Positions 57,674 to 64,000 of a stretch of DNA of 64,000 nt are shown piece by piece. The DNA comes from Fulvimarina sp. (GTDB lineage Bacteria; Pseudomonadota; Alphaproteobacteria; Rhizobiales; Rhizobiaceae). The stretch spans positions 252,552 through 316,551 of the forward strand of contig PACL01000059.1 in the NCBI GenBank assembly GCA_002700095.1, written 5' to 3'. Position numbers and translations under genes: made by a program. Each line of letters starts with the position of its first letter. The stretch's first letter is position 1. Below the pieces are notes generated by a model. That model was not told where the DNA came from. It saw nothing but the letters and a program-made list of their open reading frames with translations, and did no database searches.

Positions 57674-57961
57674 ATGGCCATTGATATTTGGTTGCTCGAG
57701 CGGGTTAGAGCATCGCTGCCGGATCGGGATTTGCCAAATACCAAAGAGCGCAGGTCAGAATTCATGCGCCGACTCCCGCAGTTCGATGAGGACGATTTTC
57801 AAGGGCTGATCGACAAACTTGCCGCGGCAGAGGTCGACGATACCGTCGGCGGCGGCGGCGGCGGCGGCAATGCGGTTGGAGGGCCAAGTGTCCCAACGAA
57901 CTGCCAAACATTCTCGATCGGTTCAGCTCGGGCGATCCGGACATCAGGAATTGGCGGGTGA
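57674..57961 (+). CDS. Hypothetical protein, possibly frameshifted
   Basis: 95-codon ORF, divergent from the transpeptidase, with GAAGGAG 10 nt before the ATG. The first half (MAIDIWLLERVRASLPDRDL) reads protein-like up to a run of seven GGC codons (57848-57868), after which another frame looks more protein-like (LPNILDRFSSGDPDIRNWRV). A frameshift near the Gly run is likely. No family recognised. Confidence 0.35.
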   Translation: MAIDIWLLERVRASLPDRDLPNTKERRSEFMRRLPQFDEDDFQGLIDKLAAAEVDDTVGGGGGGGNAVGGPSVPTNCQTFSIGSARAIRTSGIGG

Positions 57962-57967
57962 TCGGAC

Positions 57968-58966
57968 CTATTGGCCCGCCTGGTAGGGATCAACGAGAGC
58001 TGCATCGGGTCGACTGATCTGGACGGCGGTACTCGATGTTTCCCTGGCGAGCTCCTCCGCGCCGAGACGTGCCAGCAAGCTGCGGAATTTGGGGTGCATC
58101 CCGCCATCGACATAAGCCATCGCCATCTCGGCGCGGCCTTCTACAAGAAGCTTCTGCACAACCCGCTCGTCGTCGTGTCGCTTTGCCGACACTCGGGGAT
58201 CGACCCTGGTATTCATGGCAGGACAGGCAGCGGTCGGTTCGAGTGCCGCAGCGCCGTCAACGCGGCGGGCATCAAACACGTAGCGCCCTCCGCAGGCCGC
58301 GACCGTCGGCTCCCTGCGGGTGACTTCGAAGACGTCGTATCCGAGCTTAAGGTTGCGCCAGAACTCGATGTTCGGGTCGCCCTGATGCTTCGCCATCTGC
58401 TCAGCCGTCATACGGAATGGGAAAGACTGGACCTGAAAATCGCTTTGTCCGATCCGGAAGGCACTTTGCGCCTCGGCGTACACCTCGGCCACGCCATTGT
58501 CTGTCATGGCAAAGCAACCCGCGGAGGAACAGGCGCCGTGGACCATGAGGGAGTCTCCGGTGTAACCGAGCGCTCGTTCCAGTTGGTTCGGATAGCCGAG
58601 ATTAAAGGAGCGGTGATATTTCGAGTTCGGGTTCATCAGGCTTGCCGTAACCTGATAAAACCCCTCGGGCGCCTGCCTGTCGCCGTCAGCCGTCTTCGGC
58701 CCTAGCCGCCCTGACCAGCGGCACATTGGATGGGTCTTGTGAAGCGCGTAGCGGCCGTCTGCCCCCTGCCTCCAAACCTCCAGCTCGCTTTCCTCCTTGA
58801 ATATGCGCATGAGAATCGAACCTTCCGGGCGGGTTCTCTCGGCCACTGCGAGAGTCGCCGGCGCCAGGTCCGTGTAGGCATCCTCCGTGATCGAGACACA
58901 CCCGCCGATGGACAACAGGGTGATCGCGGTAAACATTGCCCGCGCCACATACGGCAGGGAAGGCAT
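57968..58966 (-). CDS. L,D-transpeptidase family lipoprotein (YafK type) 2
   Basis: 332-residue protein. An N-terminal lipoprotein signal (MFTAITLLSIGGC) is followed by a YafK-like L,D-transpeptidase/carboxypeptidase domain; VHGACSSAGCFAMTD holds the catalytic His and Cys. The C-terminal 110 residues are outside the domain and contain four Cys. YafK-type enzymes act on Lpp-peptidoglycan bonds or 3-3 links. The ATG at 58966 is used; the frame extends to 59092. Lipidation would need Lgt and LspA, the latter encoded at 48088. Confidence 0.88.
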   Translation of the reverse strand: MPSLPYVARAMFTAITLLSIGGCVSITEDAYTDLAPATLAVAERTRPEGSILMRIFKEESELEVWRQGADGRYALHKTHPMCRWSGRLGPKTADGDRQAPEGFYQVTASLMNPNSKYHRSFNLGYPNQLERALGYTGDSLMVHGACSSAGCFAMTDNGVAEVYAEAQSAFRIGQSDFQVQSFPFRMTAEQMAKHQGDPNIEFWRNLKLGYDVFEVTRREPTVAACGGRYVFDARRVDGAAALEPTAACPAMNTRVDPRVSAKRHDDERVVQKLLVEGRAEMAMAYVDGGMHPKFRSLLARLGAEELARETSSTAVQISRPDAALVDPYQAGQ

Positions 58967-59057
58967 TAGATCGTAGGAGTTCAGGGTCGCGCCTCTCTCA
59001 ACGGCTGGATTTGGAACCACGCGTCGGCGGCCGGGATCGTGCACCAGTTTCCGCATC

Positions 59058-59897
59058 TCAGGAGGCATCTTCGCAGTCAGGCGCCGACGCAAGCTCGAGC
59101 TTGGATAGTGAGCCCGAGAACGCGTAGTCGCCGTTGTCGATTATGATGTCGTCCGAGATGCCGTTCTCGTACAGGGTGTAGCTTGTCTGGAACAGTGGCA
59201 GGCCGTCCAGCTTGCTGTCACTATTGTAATAGGACTCCGCCACCCGCCATCTGCGCAGATCGAGCATCGCAGCGACAGGCGAGGAGGCAGCCTCAGGATT
59301 CGCCGGTCCGGGCGGCGTTGCCTCCGCTTCGACGGGGGTGATGATCGCCGTCGTCGTCAGGAGTTTCCCTGCCTCGTTGTCGCCGTCATAGAGACGGGCC
59401 TCGACGAGGCTTTCCCCAGCAATCGCCATGTCGATGAGATCCATCGTGTGCGCTGTGGGAAAGACCGACAATGGCAGGTCGAACGTTTCGGCACTTGGCT
59501 CGGCAATTTCAACACGCGTACGAGTATCCGTATTTGTCGCGCTGCCGCGGATGACCCATCCCTCGACGTTGTCGACGAAGGTCCGCGTGGTGAAGTGGTA
59601 GGCCCTTGCGGCGAAATTCTCGACCGAAACCGTCTGCTGGTCGGTGACGACGGTGGCATCCTCGCGCTCAAAGCGGGCGACGAAGCGGTAGTCCAGCTCG
59701 ATCTGCTCACAGGCTTCGCGCTCGAGTTTAAGGGCGATGCGTCCGCTGCCACCGACGAGATCGGAGGACTTGCGGAGCATAGACATATCGTAGACAGCCA
59801 GATGGGGCACAATGTCTGCTGCCTTGGCAGGGAACGCAAACAAGCTGGTCGCGATCATCGTCAAGATCAGGGCCGAACGAGATCGATCACGAGCCAT
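59058..59897 (-). CDS. EipB-like envelope integrity protein (DUF1849)
   Basis: 279-residue secreted protein. Signal peptide (about 1-26, ALILTMIATSLFAFPAKA) then DUF1849 features: ADIVPHLAVYDMSML at the mature N-terminus, two cysteines (EACEQIELDYRF and near the C-terminal APDCED) that form a disulfide in Brucella EipB, and the DGLPLFQTSYTLYENG end. EipB maintains envelope integrity in Alphaproteobacteria. It overlaps the next upstream gene by 11 nt, showing co-expression. Confidence 0.88.
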   Translation of the reverse strand: MARDRSRSALILTMIATSLFAFPAKAADIVPHLAVYDMSMLRKSSDLVGGSGRIALKLEREACEQIELDYRFVARFEREDATVVTDQQTVSVENFAARAYHFTTRTFVDNVEGWVIRGSATNTDTRTRVEIAEPSAETFDLPLSVFPTAHTMDLIDMAIAGESLVEARLYDGDNEAGKLLTTTAIITPVEAEATPPGPANPEAASSPVAAMLDLRRWRVAESYYNSDSKLDGLPLFQTSYTLYENGISDDIIIDNGDYAFSGSLSKLELASAPDCEDAS

Positions 59898-60393
59898 GAT
59901 GATGGTCCTCCGGGGGTGATCCCGCGGCAAGCACATTCGCCACAATGGTCCGTTCGCTGCCGTCGAAGAAGGAAACTGTAACGGGCACCATTGCGCCAGG
60001 CGACAAGGCCGGCTCCTGCGGGGCAGCCAGGAGATGCAGGCCTGTCTCCTTCATGAGAAGTTCGGAGCGTGCGGGAACGGCAAGACCACCGGACAGGCCC
60101 GCTCGTGGCTTGTCCTCTGAATGCGGACCGCGGGAGACGGCGATGCGGGCAACGGCCGGGCTTGTCACCCCGCTGATCGTCACGCTGCTACCGGTGCCGT
60201 TCCAGACGACCAGATAGAGGTCGATCGGCTCGGCAGGATCGGGAGACAGGACGAACTCGGCGTGCTCAACCGTCAAGAGTTCGCCTGGTCTGGAAGGGTG
60301 CACCGTCCTGGCAGACGCCGATCCGGGTACGAACGTCAGGATTAGCGCAAGGGTACTGACCGCCACGAAGCGTCGATCCATTTGGGCATTCAT
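59887..60393 (-). CDS. PCu(A)C-like periplasmic protein
   Basis: 168-residue secreted protein with a signal peptide (VAVSTLALILTFVPGSASA) and a cupredoxin-like fold similar to the copper chaperone PCu(A)C (DUF461). The Cu-binding His/Met pattern is partly changed: ELLMKETGLHLLAA is present, but the usual H-M pair downstream is not clear. The C-terminus ends DHHHGS, a possible extra Cu site. It overlaps the EipB gene. Confidence 0.7.
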   Translation of the reverse strand: MNAQMDRRFVAVSTLALILTFVPGSASARTVHPSRPGELLTVEHAEFVLSPDPAEPIDLYLVVWNGTGSSVTISGVTSPAVARIAVSRGPHSEDKPRAGLSGGLAVPARSELLMKETGLHLLAAPQEPALSPGAMVPVTVSFFDGSERTIVANVLAAGSPPEDHHHGS

Positions 60394-60698
60394 CCTTGAC
60401 TAGGTTCGCGACTGATTTCAGCGACAGTTCCGGCGGATTTGAGGCGATCGCCTCGCCGACGACGGCGGTGGGTGTTTGGCGGACCACCGATATTCGATGA
60501 TCACGACAGCCGTGGCTCAGCGACCGCGATGCTCGTCCGCTTACGCAATTGTATGGCAGGACTTATCGGCACATCGTTTGGATGGCCGGACCGTCCGAAG
60601 ATCGGAGATCGGGTCCAAACTCCGGCCCGGTCCTAAACGGCGAACGCTCGAACTTGTGAGGGAGTCCGCCAGACTCGATGGCGCTCGGTCACCCGCTG
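60394..60698. other. Gap without recognised gene
   Basis: 305 bp between the PCu(A)C-like gene and the end of the L,D-transpeptidase 3 gene. Short frames on both strands show no family similarity. It contains the upstream region of the PCu(A)C-like/eipB pair; no clear promoter boxes were identified. Confidence 0.35.
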
Positions 60699-61382
60699 TT
60701 AGGCAGACATAGCGGTCGCTGGATCCGGAATTACTCGGATAGGGGTTCCGTCCGGGACCCGTCCGTACAGGTCGATGACATCCTGATTCAGGAGGCGAAT
60801 GCAACCAGAGGAAACCGCTTTTCCGATCGACCAAGCCTGATTTGTACCATGCAAGCGGTAGAGCGTATCGCGCCCATCCTGAAAGATGTAGAGCGCCCTG
60901 GCCCCGAGTGGGTTGTCGAGGGACGGTGGCATTCCACCGTTCGCCGCACTGTATGGCGCGAGTTCGGGTTCACGCTTGATCATCTCGGCCGGAGGCGTCC
61001 ATGTCGGCCATTTGCGCTTATAGGCGATCGTCGCCCGCCCTGACCAGGAGAAGCCGCCGCGACCGACGCCGATCCCGTAGCGCATCGCCGTTCCTTCTTC
61101 CATCACGAGGTAGAGGTACTTGGCGGGCGTATCGACAACGAGCGTTCCGACCCGCTCGGTGGTGGGGTAGTCGACGACTTGCCGCCAGAGCCGTCGATCG
61201 AGATTGCTAACGTCGACCGCCGGGATCGGAAAGCGCTCATTGGGCATCGCCCGGTACATCGCGGGGAGTACGGGCTTGGGCTCTGGAGGCTTGATCGGAA
61301 CGACACGTGTCGGCTCCTGCGTGGAGACGCAGCCCGTGAGCGCAACGCTCGCCATTACCGCAATGAATGCGCGACGGTCCAT
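60699..61382 (-). CDS. L,D-transpeptidase (YkuD domain) lipoprotein 3
   Basis: 227-residue YkuD-family protein with a lipoprotein signal (MDRRAFIAVMASVALTGC). The catalytic motif is HGTNQAWSIGKAVSSGCIRL with His and Cys. A Pro-rich spacer (IKPPEPKPVLP) separates lipid anchor and domain. It is a close paralogue of the enzyme at 57081. I prefer the ATG at 61382, which places the signal at the N-terminus; ATGs at 61463 and 61511 are in frame. Confidence 0.92.
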   Translation of the reverse strand: MDRRAFIAVMASVALTGCVSTQEPTRVVPIKPPEPKPVLPAMYRAMPNERFPIPAVDVSNLDRRLWRQVVDYPTTERVGTLVVDTPAKYLYLVMEEGTAMRYGIGVGRGGFSWSGRATIAYKRKWPTWTPPAEMIKREPELAPYSAANGGMPPSLDNPLGARALYIFQDGRDTLYRLHGTNQAWSIGKAVSSGCIRLLNQDVIDLYGRVPDGTPIRVIPDPATAMSA

Positions 61383-61663
61383 GCCGGTCGCTCCATCCCG
61401 GCTTGCCGAATCGCACGATGGATGGGTGATTGCCGGGGGGCGGCGCGTCTTGGCGTCGATCATGTCTTCTCCTTGAAATAGGCGTGGCCCGAGAGGCCGT
61501 CGAGTTCTCATCGGGTTCTTGGATCGGTTCGCTCATGCGCGCAAACGCGGTACGGCGAGCGCGTGAACCGGCCTTAAAAGCACGGATGCGAGAGCGGCGC
61601 GGGAGCGATGAATTCGAGCTGCCGCGCTACAAAAGCTTTCGGCTCAGTGCTGTTGTCTAGTAA
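61383..61663. other. Gap without recognised gene
   Basis: 281 bp upstream of L,D-transpeptidase 3. The minus-strand frame continues into it but without similarity. No clear promoter or repeat seen. Confidence 0.3.
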
Positions 61664-61999
61664 CTACGAGATGGGTGGACGCTCGATCCGGCCGGGGGAG
61701 CCTCCGGAGCCCAACTCGATCGACCGCGGAAGGGGGAGCACGGCTCTGCGAGGGCTCTCCACAAACGGCCCCACGACCTGCATTGCAGGAAGTTTGCAGT
61801 GGAGGGCGTGGGCCGAACTCGCCTCCTGCGTCGTCGCTGGCGCCGGGCCGTCCATAGTGCCCGCTCCATAGAGCGGATCCAATGAAAGCCGCTCCGCCAT
61901 GTGGCAGGGACTTTCGACCGCCTCGACCACGGCCGCGGCGTGACTCATCGACCCAAGTAGCAGGGCGGCAAGCAGCGCGAGGCGGAGGAAAATTCCCAT
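61664..61999 (-). CDS. Small secreted protein of unknown function
   Basis: 111-residue protein. Signal peptide MGIFLRLALLAALLLGSMSH is followed by a mature part with a CHMAER and HALHCKLPAMQV segment (two Cys, three His, several Met), which could bind copper. No family recognised. The neighbouring genes handle copper (Sco, PCu(A)C). A dyad of GTTGCTCGC/GCGAGCAAC lies 23 nt upstream of its start. SD-like GGG only; start at 61999 fits the signal peptide. Confidence 0.6.
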   Translation of the reverse strand: MGIFLRLALLAALLLGSMSHAAAVVEAVESPCHMAERLSLDPLYGAGTMDGPAPATTQEASSAHALHCKLPAMQVVGPFVESPRRAVLPLPRSIELGSGGSPGRIERPPIS

Positions 62000-62022
62000 G
62001 GATGGGTCATAGCAGCGGCTTT

Positions 62023-62050
62023 GTTGCTCGCAACTTAAAGAGCGAGCAAC
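62023..62050. promoter_or_regulatory. 9-bp inverted repeat upstream of the small secreted gene
   Basis: GTTGCTCGC-N10-GCGAGCAAC is a perfect dyad lying between the minus-strand secreted-protein gene and the plus-strand antitoxin gene. Size and location suggest an operator for a dimeric regulator, perhaps metal-responsive; no regulator gene is adjacent. Confidence 0.5.
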
Positions 62051-62158
62051 TTTGTTTGATGTGACACGCATGGCGACATGGTGGTGGCTTCCGCATTGAC
62101 CAGCCCGCCCCCCTGGGGCGGGAAAGGGTACGAATGTTATGCTTTCAGGAGCTATGCC

Positions 62159-62413
62159 ATGAGGGAGTTCACGTTCTCCGACCTGAACCGCAGCTCGGGC
62201 GACATCCTCGACCGCGCGCTGAGCGAGCCGGTGGGCCTGAGGAAGCGCGGGAAGCGGAAGATCGTCATGGTCCCGTCGGAGGCCTGGGACAGACTCAGCC
62301 GGCTCGACGAGGGCCACCAGGCGCACTGGGTCGACCAAGCGCCGGAGGAGGACCTCGAGAACCTCATGGCTGGCTTCCAGGAACTCATCGACGCCGGGGA
62401 GCACGCCGAGTGA
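62159..62413 (+). CDS. Phd/YefM-like antitoxin
   Basis: 84-residue protein with Phd/YefM-type N-terminus (REFTFSDLNRSSGDILDRAL) and beta-strand KRGKRKIVMVPSEAWDRLS, followed by an acidic toxin-binding tail. GGAG lies 12 nt upstream of the ATG. The next frame starts with GTG overlapping its stop (GTGA), as in toxin-antitoxin operons, but that toxin gene is broken. Confidence 0.7.
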   Translation: MREFTFSDLNRSSGDILDRALSEPVGLRKRGKRKIVMVPSEAWDRLSRLDEGHQAHWVDQAPEEDLENLMAGFQELIDAGEHAE

Positions 62414-62660
62414 ACGTCGGCGGGGTCTACCGCTTCAACTACCTCTGGGACCATGAGGCGGAGCGCGGCGAGGAGAGCGGCCGCAAGATCCGCCGCATCG
62501 TCTTCATGATGTAGATCGGCGGGTGGCGGTACCTGTTCCCGATGTCCGGTGACCCGCCAGCGCCGCGCGAGAACGGCGTTGACGGGTGTTCGTGATCGTT
62601 CCCGATATGGAGCGCCGCCGGATTGGGCTCGGGCACGACACCGAGAAGCCAATCCAATGC
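62410..62660 (+). pseudogene. Broken toxin gene of the Phd-linked pair (PemK-like)
   Basis: From the GTG at 62410 the frame reads VNVGGVYRFNYLWDHEAERG and GRKIRRIVFMM, then a TAG (62512-62514); it continues in frame with YLFPMSGDPPAPRENGVDG to a TGA, and a neighbouring frame has VIVPDMERRRIGLGHDTEKP. Together they resemble a small PemK/MazF-like toxin. The nonsense codon and a frameshift inactivate it, leaving an orphan antitoxin. Family assignment is tentative. Confidence 0.45.
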
Positions 62661-62841
62661 GGAACGCTTTCATCCTCGGTGCGGCCTCTTTTCACCCCTG
62701 TGCCGCAATGAGCGCATTCGCGCGGGCTGGGGCATGTTTCGATTTCCAGATTTTTGCGAAAGGCCGGTTCGTTGGCTGCTTGTGGGTGGCGTCGGCAGCA
62801 GCTTTTTGCTCGAGTCAGCTTGAGCGCCGCTTCGGCATCTC

Positions 62842-63462
62842 TCAGCTAGCCAACAGGCGCTCAACTTTTTGCCGCTGGACCTCTGGCGACTCGTGGATGT
62901 CCAATGTGCCGTAAAAGCTTCCGTCGCGATCAAATAGGTAGACCCCGGCGGAATGATCGACCGTGTATTCGCCGTTCTCCAGCGGAACGAGTGCGCGGTA
63001 GGCCTTGAAAGCCGAGAATGCCTCGTCAACTTCTGCCTCTGTGCCGGTCAGACCAACAATCTGCGGATCAAACGACTTTAGGTATTCGTTGAGCCGCTCC
63101 GGCGTATCCCGCTCCGGATCGCCGCTGATCAAGAGTACCTGAAGATCGTCGCCTTGGGGACCAAGATCGTCCAGCAGCACCGAGAGTTCACCAAGGGTCG
63201 TCGGACAGATATCCGGACAATTCGTGAAGCCGAAGAACAGCGCTACCGGCTCACCCCGAAAGTCACGCCATTCACGGCGTCGCCCTTCGTGGTCGACAAG
63301 AGAAAACTCGCCGCCAATGTTGGCGATACCGGATGACGCTTCTCCGGGGAGGGGAGCCTGACCCGAAGCGCGCATGATGGTGACGCCAGCAGTCGCGCCC
63401 ACGAACAGGCACAGGACGACGACGGCGCCCCACAACGTTCTGCGAAGGGTTTTCGGGCTCAC
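62842..63462 (-). CDS. SCO1/SenC-family copper chaperone
   Basis: 206-residue Sco protein. N-terminal membrane anchor (WGAVVVLCLFVGATAGVTIM), then a thioredoxin-like domain with the copper site: Cys pair in GFTNCPDICPTTLGEL and His in YTVDHSAGVYLFD. Sco delivers Cu to the CuA site of cytochrome c oxidase, usually with PCu(A)C, which is the overlapping upstream gene. Confidence 0.95.
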   Translation of the reverse strand: MSPKTLRRTLWGAVVVLCLFVGATAGVTIMRASGQAPLPGEASSGIANIGGEFSLVDHEGRRREWRDFRGEPVALFFGFTNCPDICPTTLGELSVLLDDLGPQGDDLQVLLISGDPERDTPERLNEYLKSFDPQIVGLTGTEAEVDEAFSAFKAYRALVPLENGEYTVDHSAGVYLFDRDGSFYGTLDIHESPEVQRQKVERLLAS

Positions 63463-63944
63463 TGTCGTTTCTCCAGATGGCTATCTGACGCTTCCGCAGG
63501 GCGTCCGCCGAAGCCTTCGACTGTGAACTCGACCGGCACGGAACCCGCCTTCTCGAACACGAGAGTTCCTGCGAAGGGCTCGGCTTCCAGAATCGGCTTC
63601 TTCATGCCCGTCAACATCACGTGGGTGGCGCCTGGCTTTAGTGAGATGGTTTCGCCCGGAGCGATTGGGAGCCCACCCTCGAGCGGGCGCATCCGTGCGA
63701 CTCCGTCGACAATTTTGGAGGTGTGCAACCTGAATCCTGCCGAGACGTCCGCGGAACCGCCAATCAGCCGATCCGGCTCGCTGCCGTTGTTCGTGACTGT
63801 CAGATATCCCACGCCGGTCTTGGCTGTTGCAGGCGTTGCGCGCGACCAGGGATGACCGATGACCAGGTCCCCGGCCGTTACTTCGTGCGCGGCCGCAGCT
63901 CCGGTCAGGGTGAGGACGAGGACGATCGATGTCGGAAACCTCAT
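63459..63944 (-). CDS. Copper chaperone PCu(A)C
   Basis: 161-residue secreted chaperone. Signal peptide (about 1-19) then the DUF461 fold with the Cu(I) ligands in RLHTSKIVDGVARMRPLEGG (H-x10-M) and GATHVMLTGM (H-x-M). It overlaps the sco gene by 4 nt and its own start overlaps the stop of another gene upstream (ATGA), so at least three genes are co-expressed. Confidence 0.93.
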   Translation of the reverse strand: MRFPTSIVLVLTLTGAAAAHEVTAGDLVIGHPWSRATPATAKTGVGYLTVTNNGSEPDRLIGGSADVSAGFRLHTSKIVDGVARMRPLEGGLPIAPGETISLKPGATHVMLTGMKKPILEAEPFAGTLVFEKAGSVPVEFTVEGFGGRPAEASDSHLEKRQ

Positions 63945-64000
63945 TGTACTGGAACATCCTTGGACTGCGGGTAGGTGTCGTAGACGGTTGCAGATCCGTC
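63941..64000 (-). CDS. 3' end of an upstream cistron, cut by the window edge
   Basis: The minus strand reads DGSATVYDTYPQSKDVPVQ to a stop that overlaps the PCu(A)C start by ATGA. Only 19 codons are visible; a periplasmic protein of the same copper operon is likely. Nothing more can be said. Confidence 0.5.
   Translation of the reverse strand, partial: DGSATVYDTYPQSKDVPVQ

Overview
The window looks like chromosome of a high-GC alphaproteobacterium of the Hyphomicrobiales (Aurantimonas/rhizobial type). This rests on gene content (PdxJ, class I IlvC behind a TetR gene, an EipB/DUF1849 protein, a BTLCP protease, UTRA-type GntR regulators), on the many LivHMGF and TctABC-type uptake systems, and on small rhizobial-style intergenic palindromes. 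No ribosomal RNA or CRISPR array is present.

1-26.7 kb is a run of catabolic operons, each with its own regulator. A LysR and a GntR/UTRA gene face a tripartite tricarboxylate transporter (SBP-TctB-TctA) coupled to a LeuC/LeuD-type hydro-lyase. An Xre/MbcA-RES toxin-antitoxin pair follows, then glutaryl-CoA dehydrogenase with a class III CoA-transferase and a divergent LysR (glutarate use). Next are an FAD oxidoreductase and, divergently, a second GntR/UTRA regulator that heads a long, translationally coupled operon: branched-chain-type ABC importer (SBP, LivH, LivM, LivG, LivF), an isocitrate-lyase/PEP-mutase-superfamily lyase, hydantoinase B and A subunits, an isochorismatase-fold protein and two tandem Asp/Glu-racemase-fold proteins. 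The last three proteins all lack the catalytic cysteines of their folds, so the chemistry of this pathway is probably not what the family names suggest.

26.8-35.2 kb is more housekeeping: a 666-residue membrane-anchored protein with four Cys-X18-Cys modules, pdxJ, an MDR oxidoreductase, a small secreted protein with a TTG start, a free-standing DnaB-C-like ATPase, tetR-ilvC, a PilZ protein and tRNA-Lys(CUU).

From the 3' end of tRNA-Lys the sequence becomes accessory. First come small phage-like genes (35.7-38.2 kb). Then there is a mosaic of insertion sequences (IS21, ISL3, IS5, IS427-type, IS3) nested in one another and in a 312-bp duplicated segment. Between them lies a metal-resistance/envelope segment: lgt fragment, methyltransferase, decayed ZIP transporter, ArsR, HMA-CDF efflux pump, CcdA, Na/Ca-type antiporter, LspA and a CYP152 peroxygenase. 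The right part (51.9-64 kb) holds envelope and copper functions: a LapG-like protease, a DUF1624 membrane protein split by IS5, a decayed DsbA, three L,D-transpeptidases, an EipB-like protein, two PCu(A)C-type proteins, Sco and a decayed toxin-antitoxin pair. Co-location of L,D-transpeptidases with copper chaperones suggests an envelope/copper module. Many island genes are broken, so the island is old or is being reduced.
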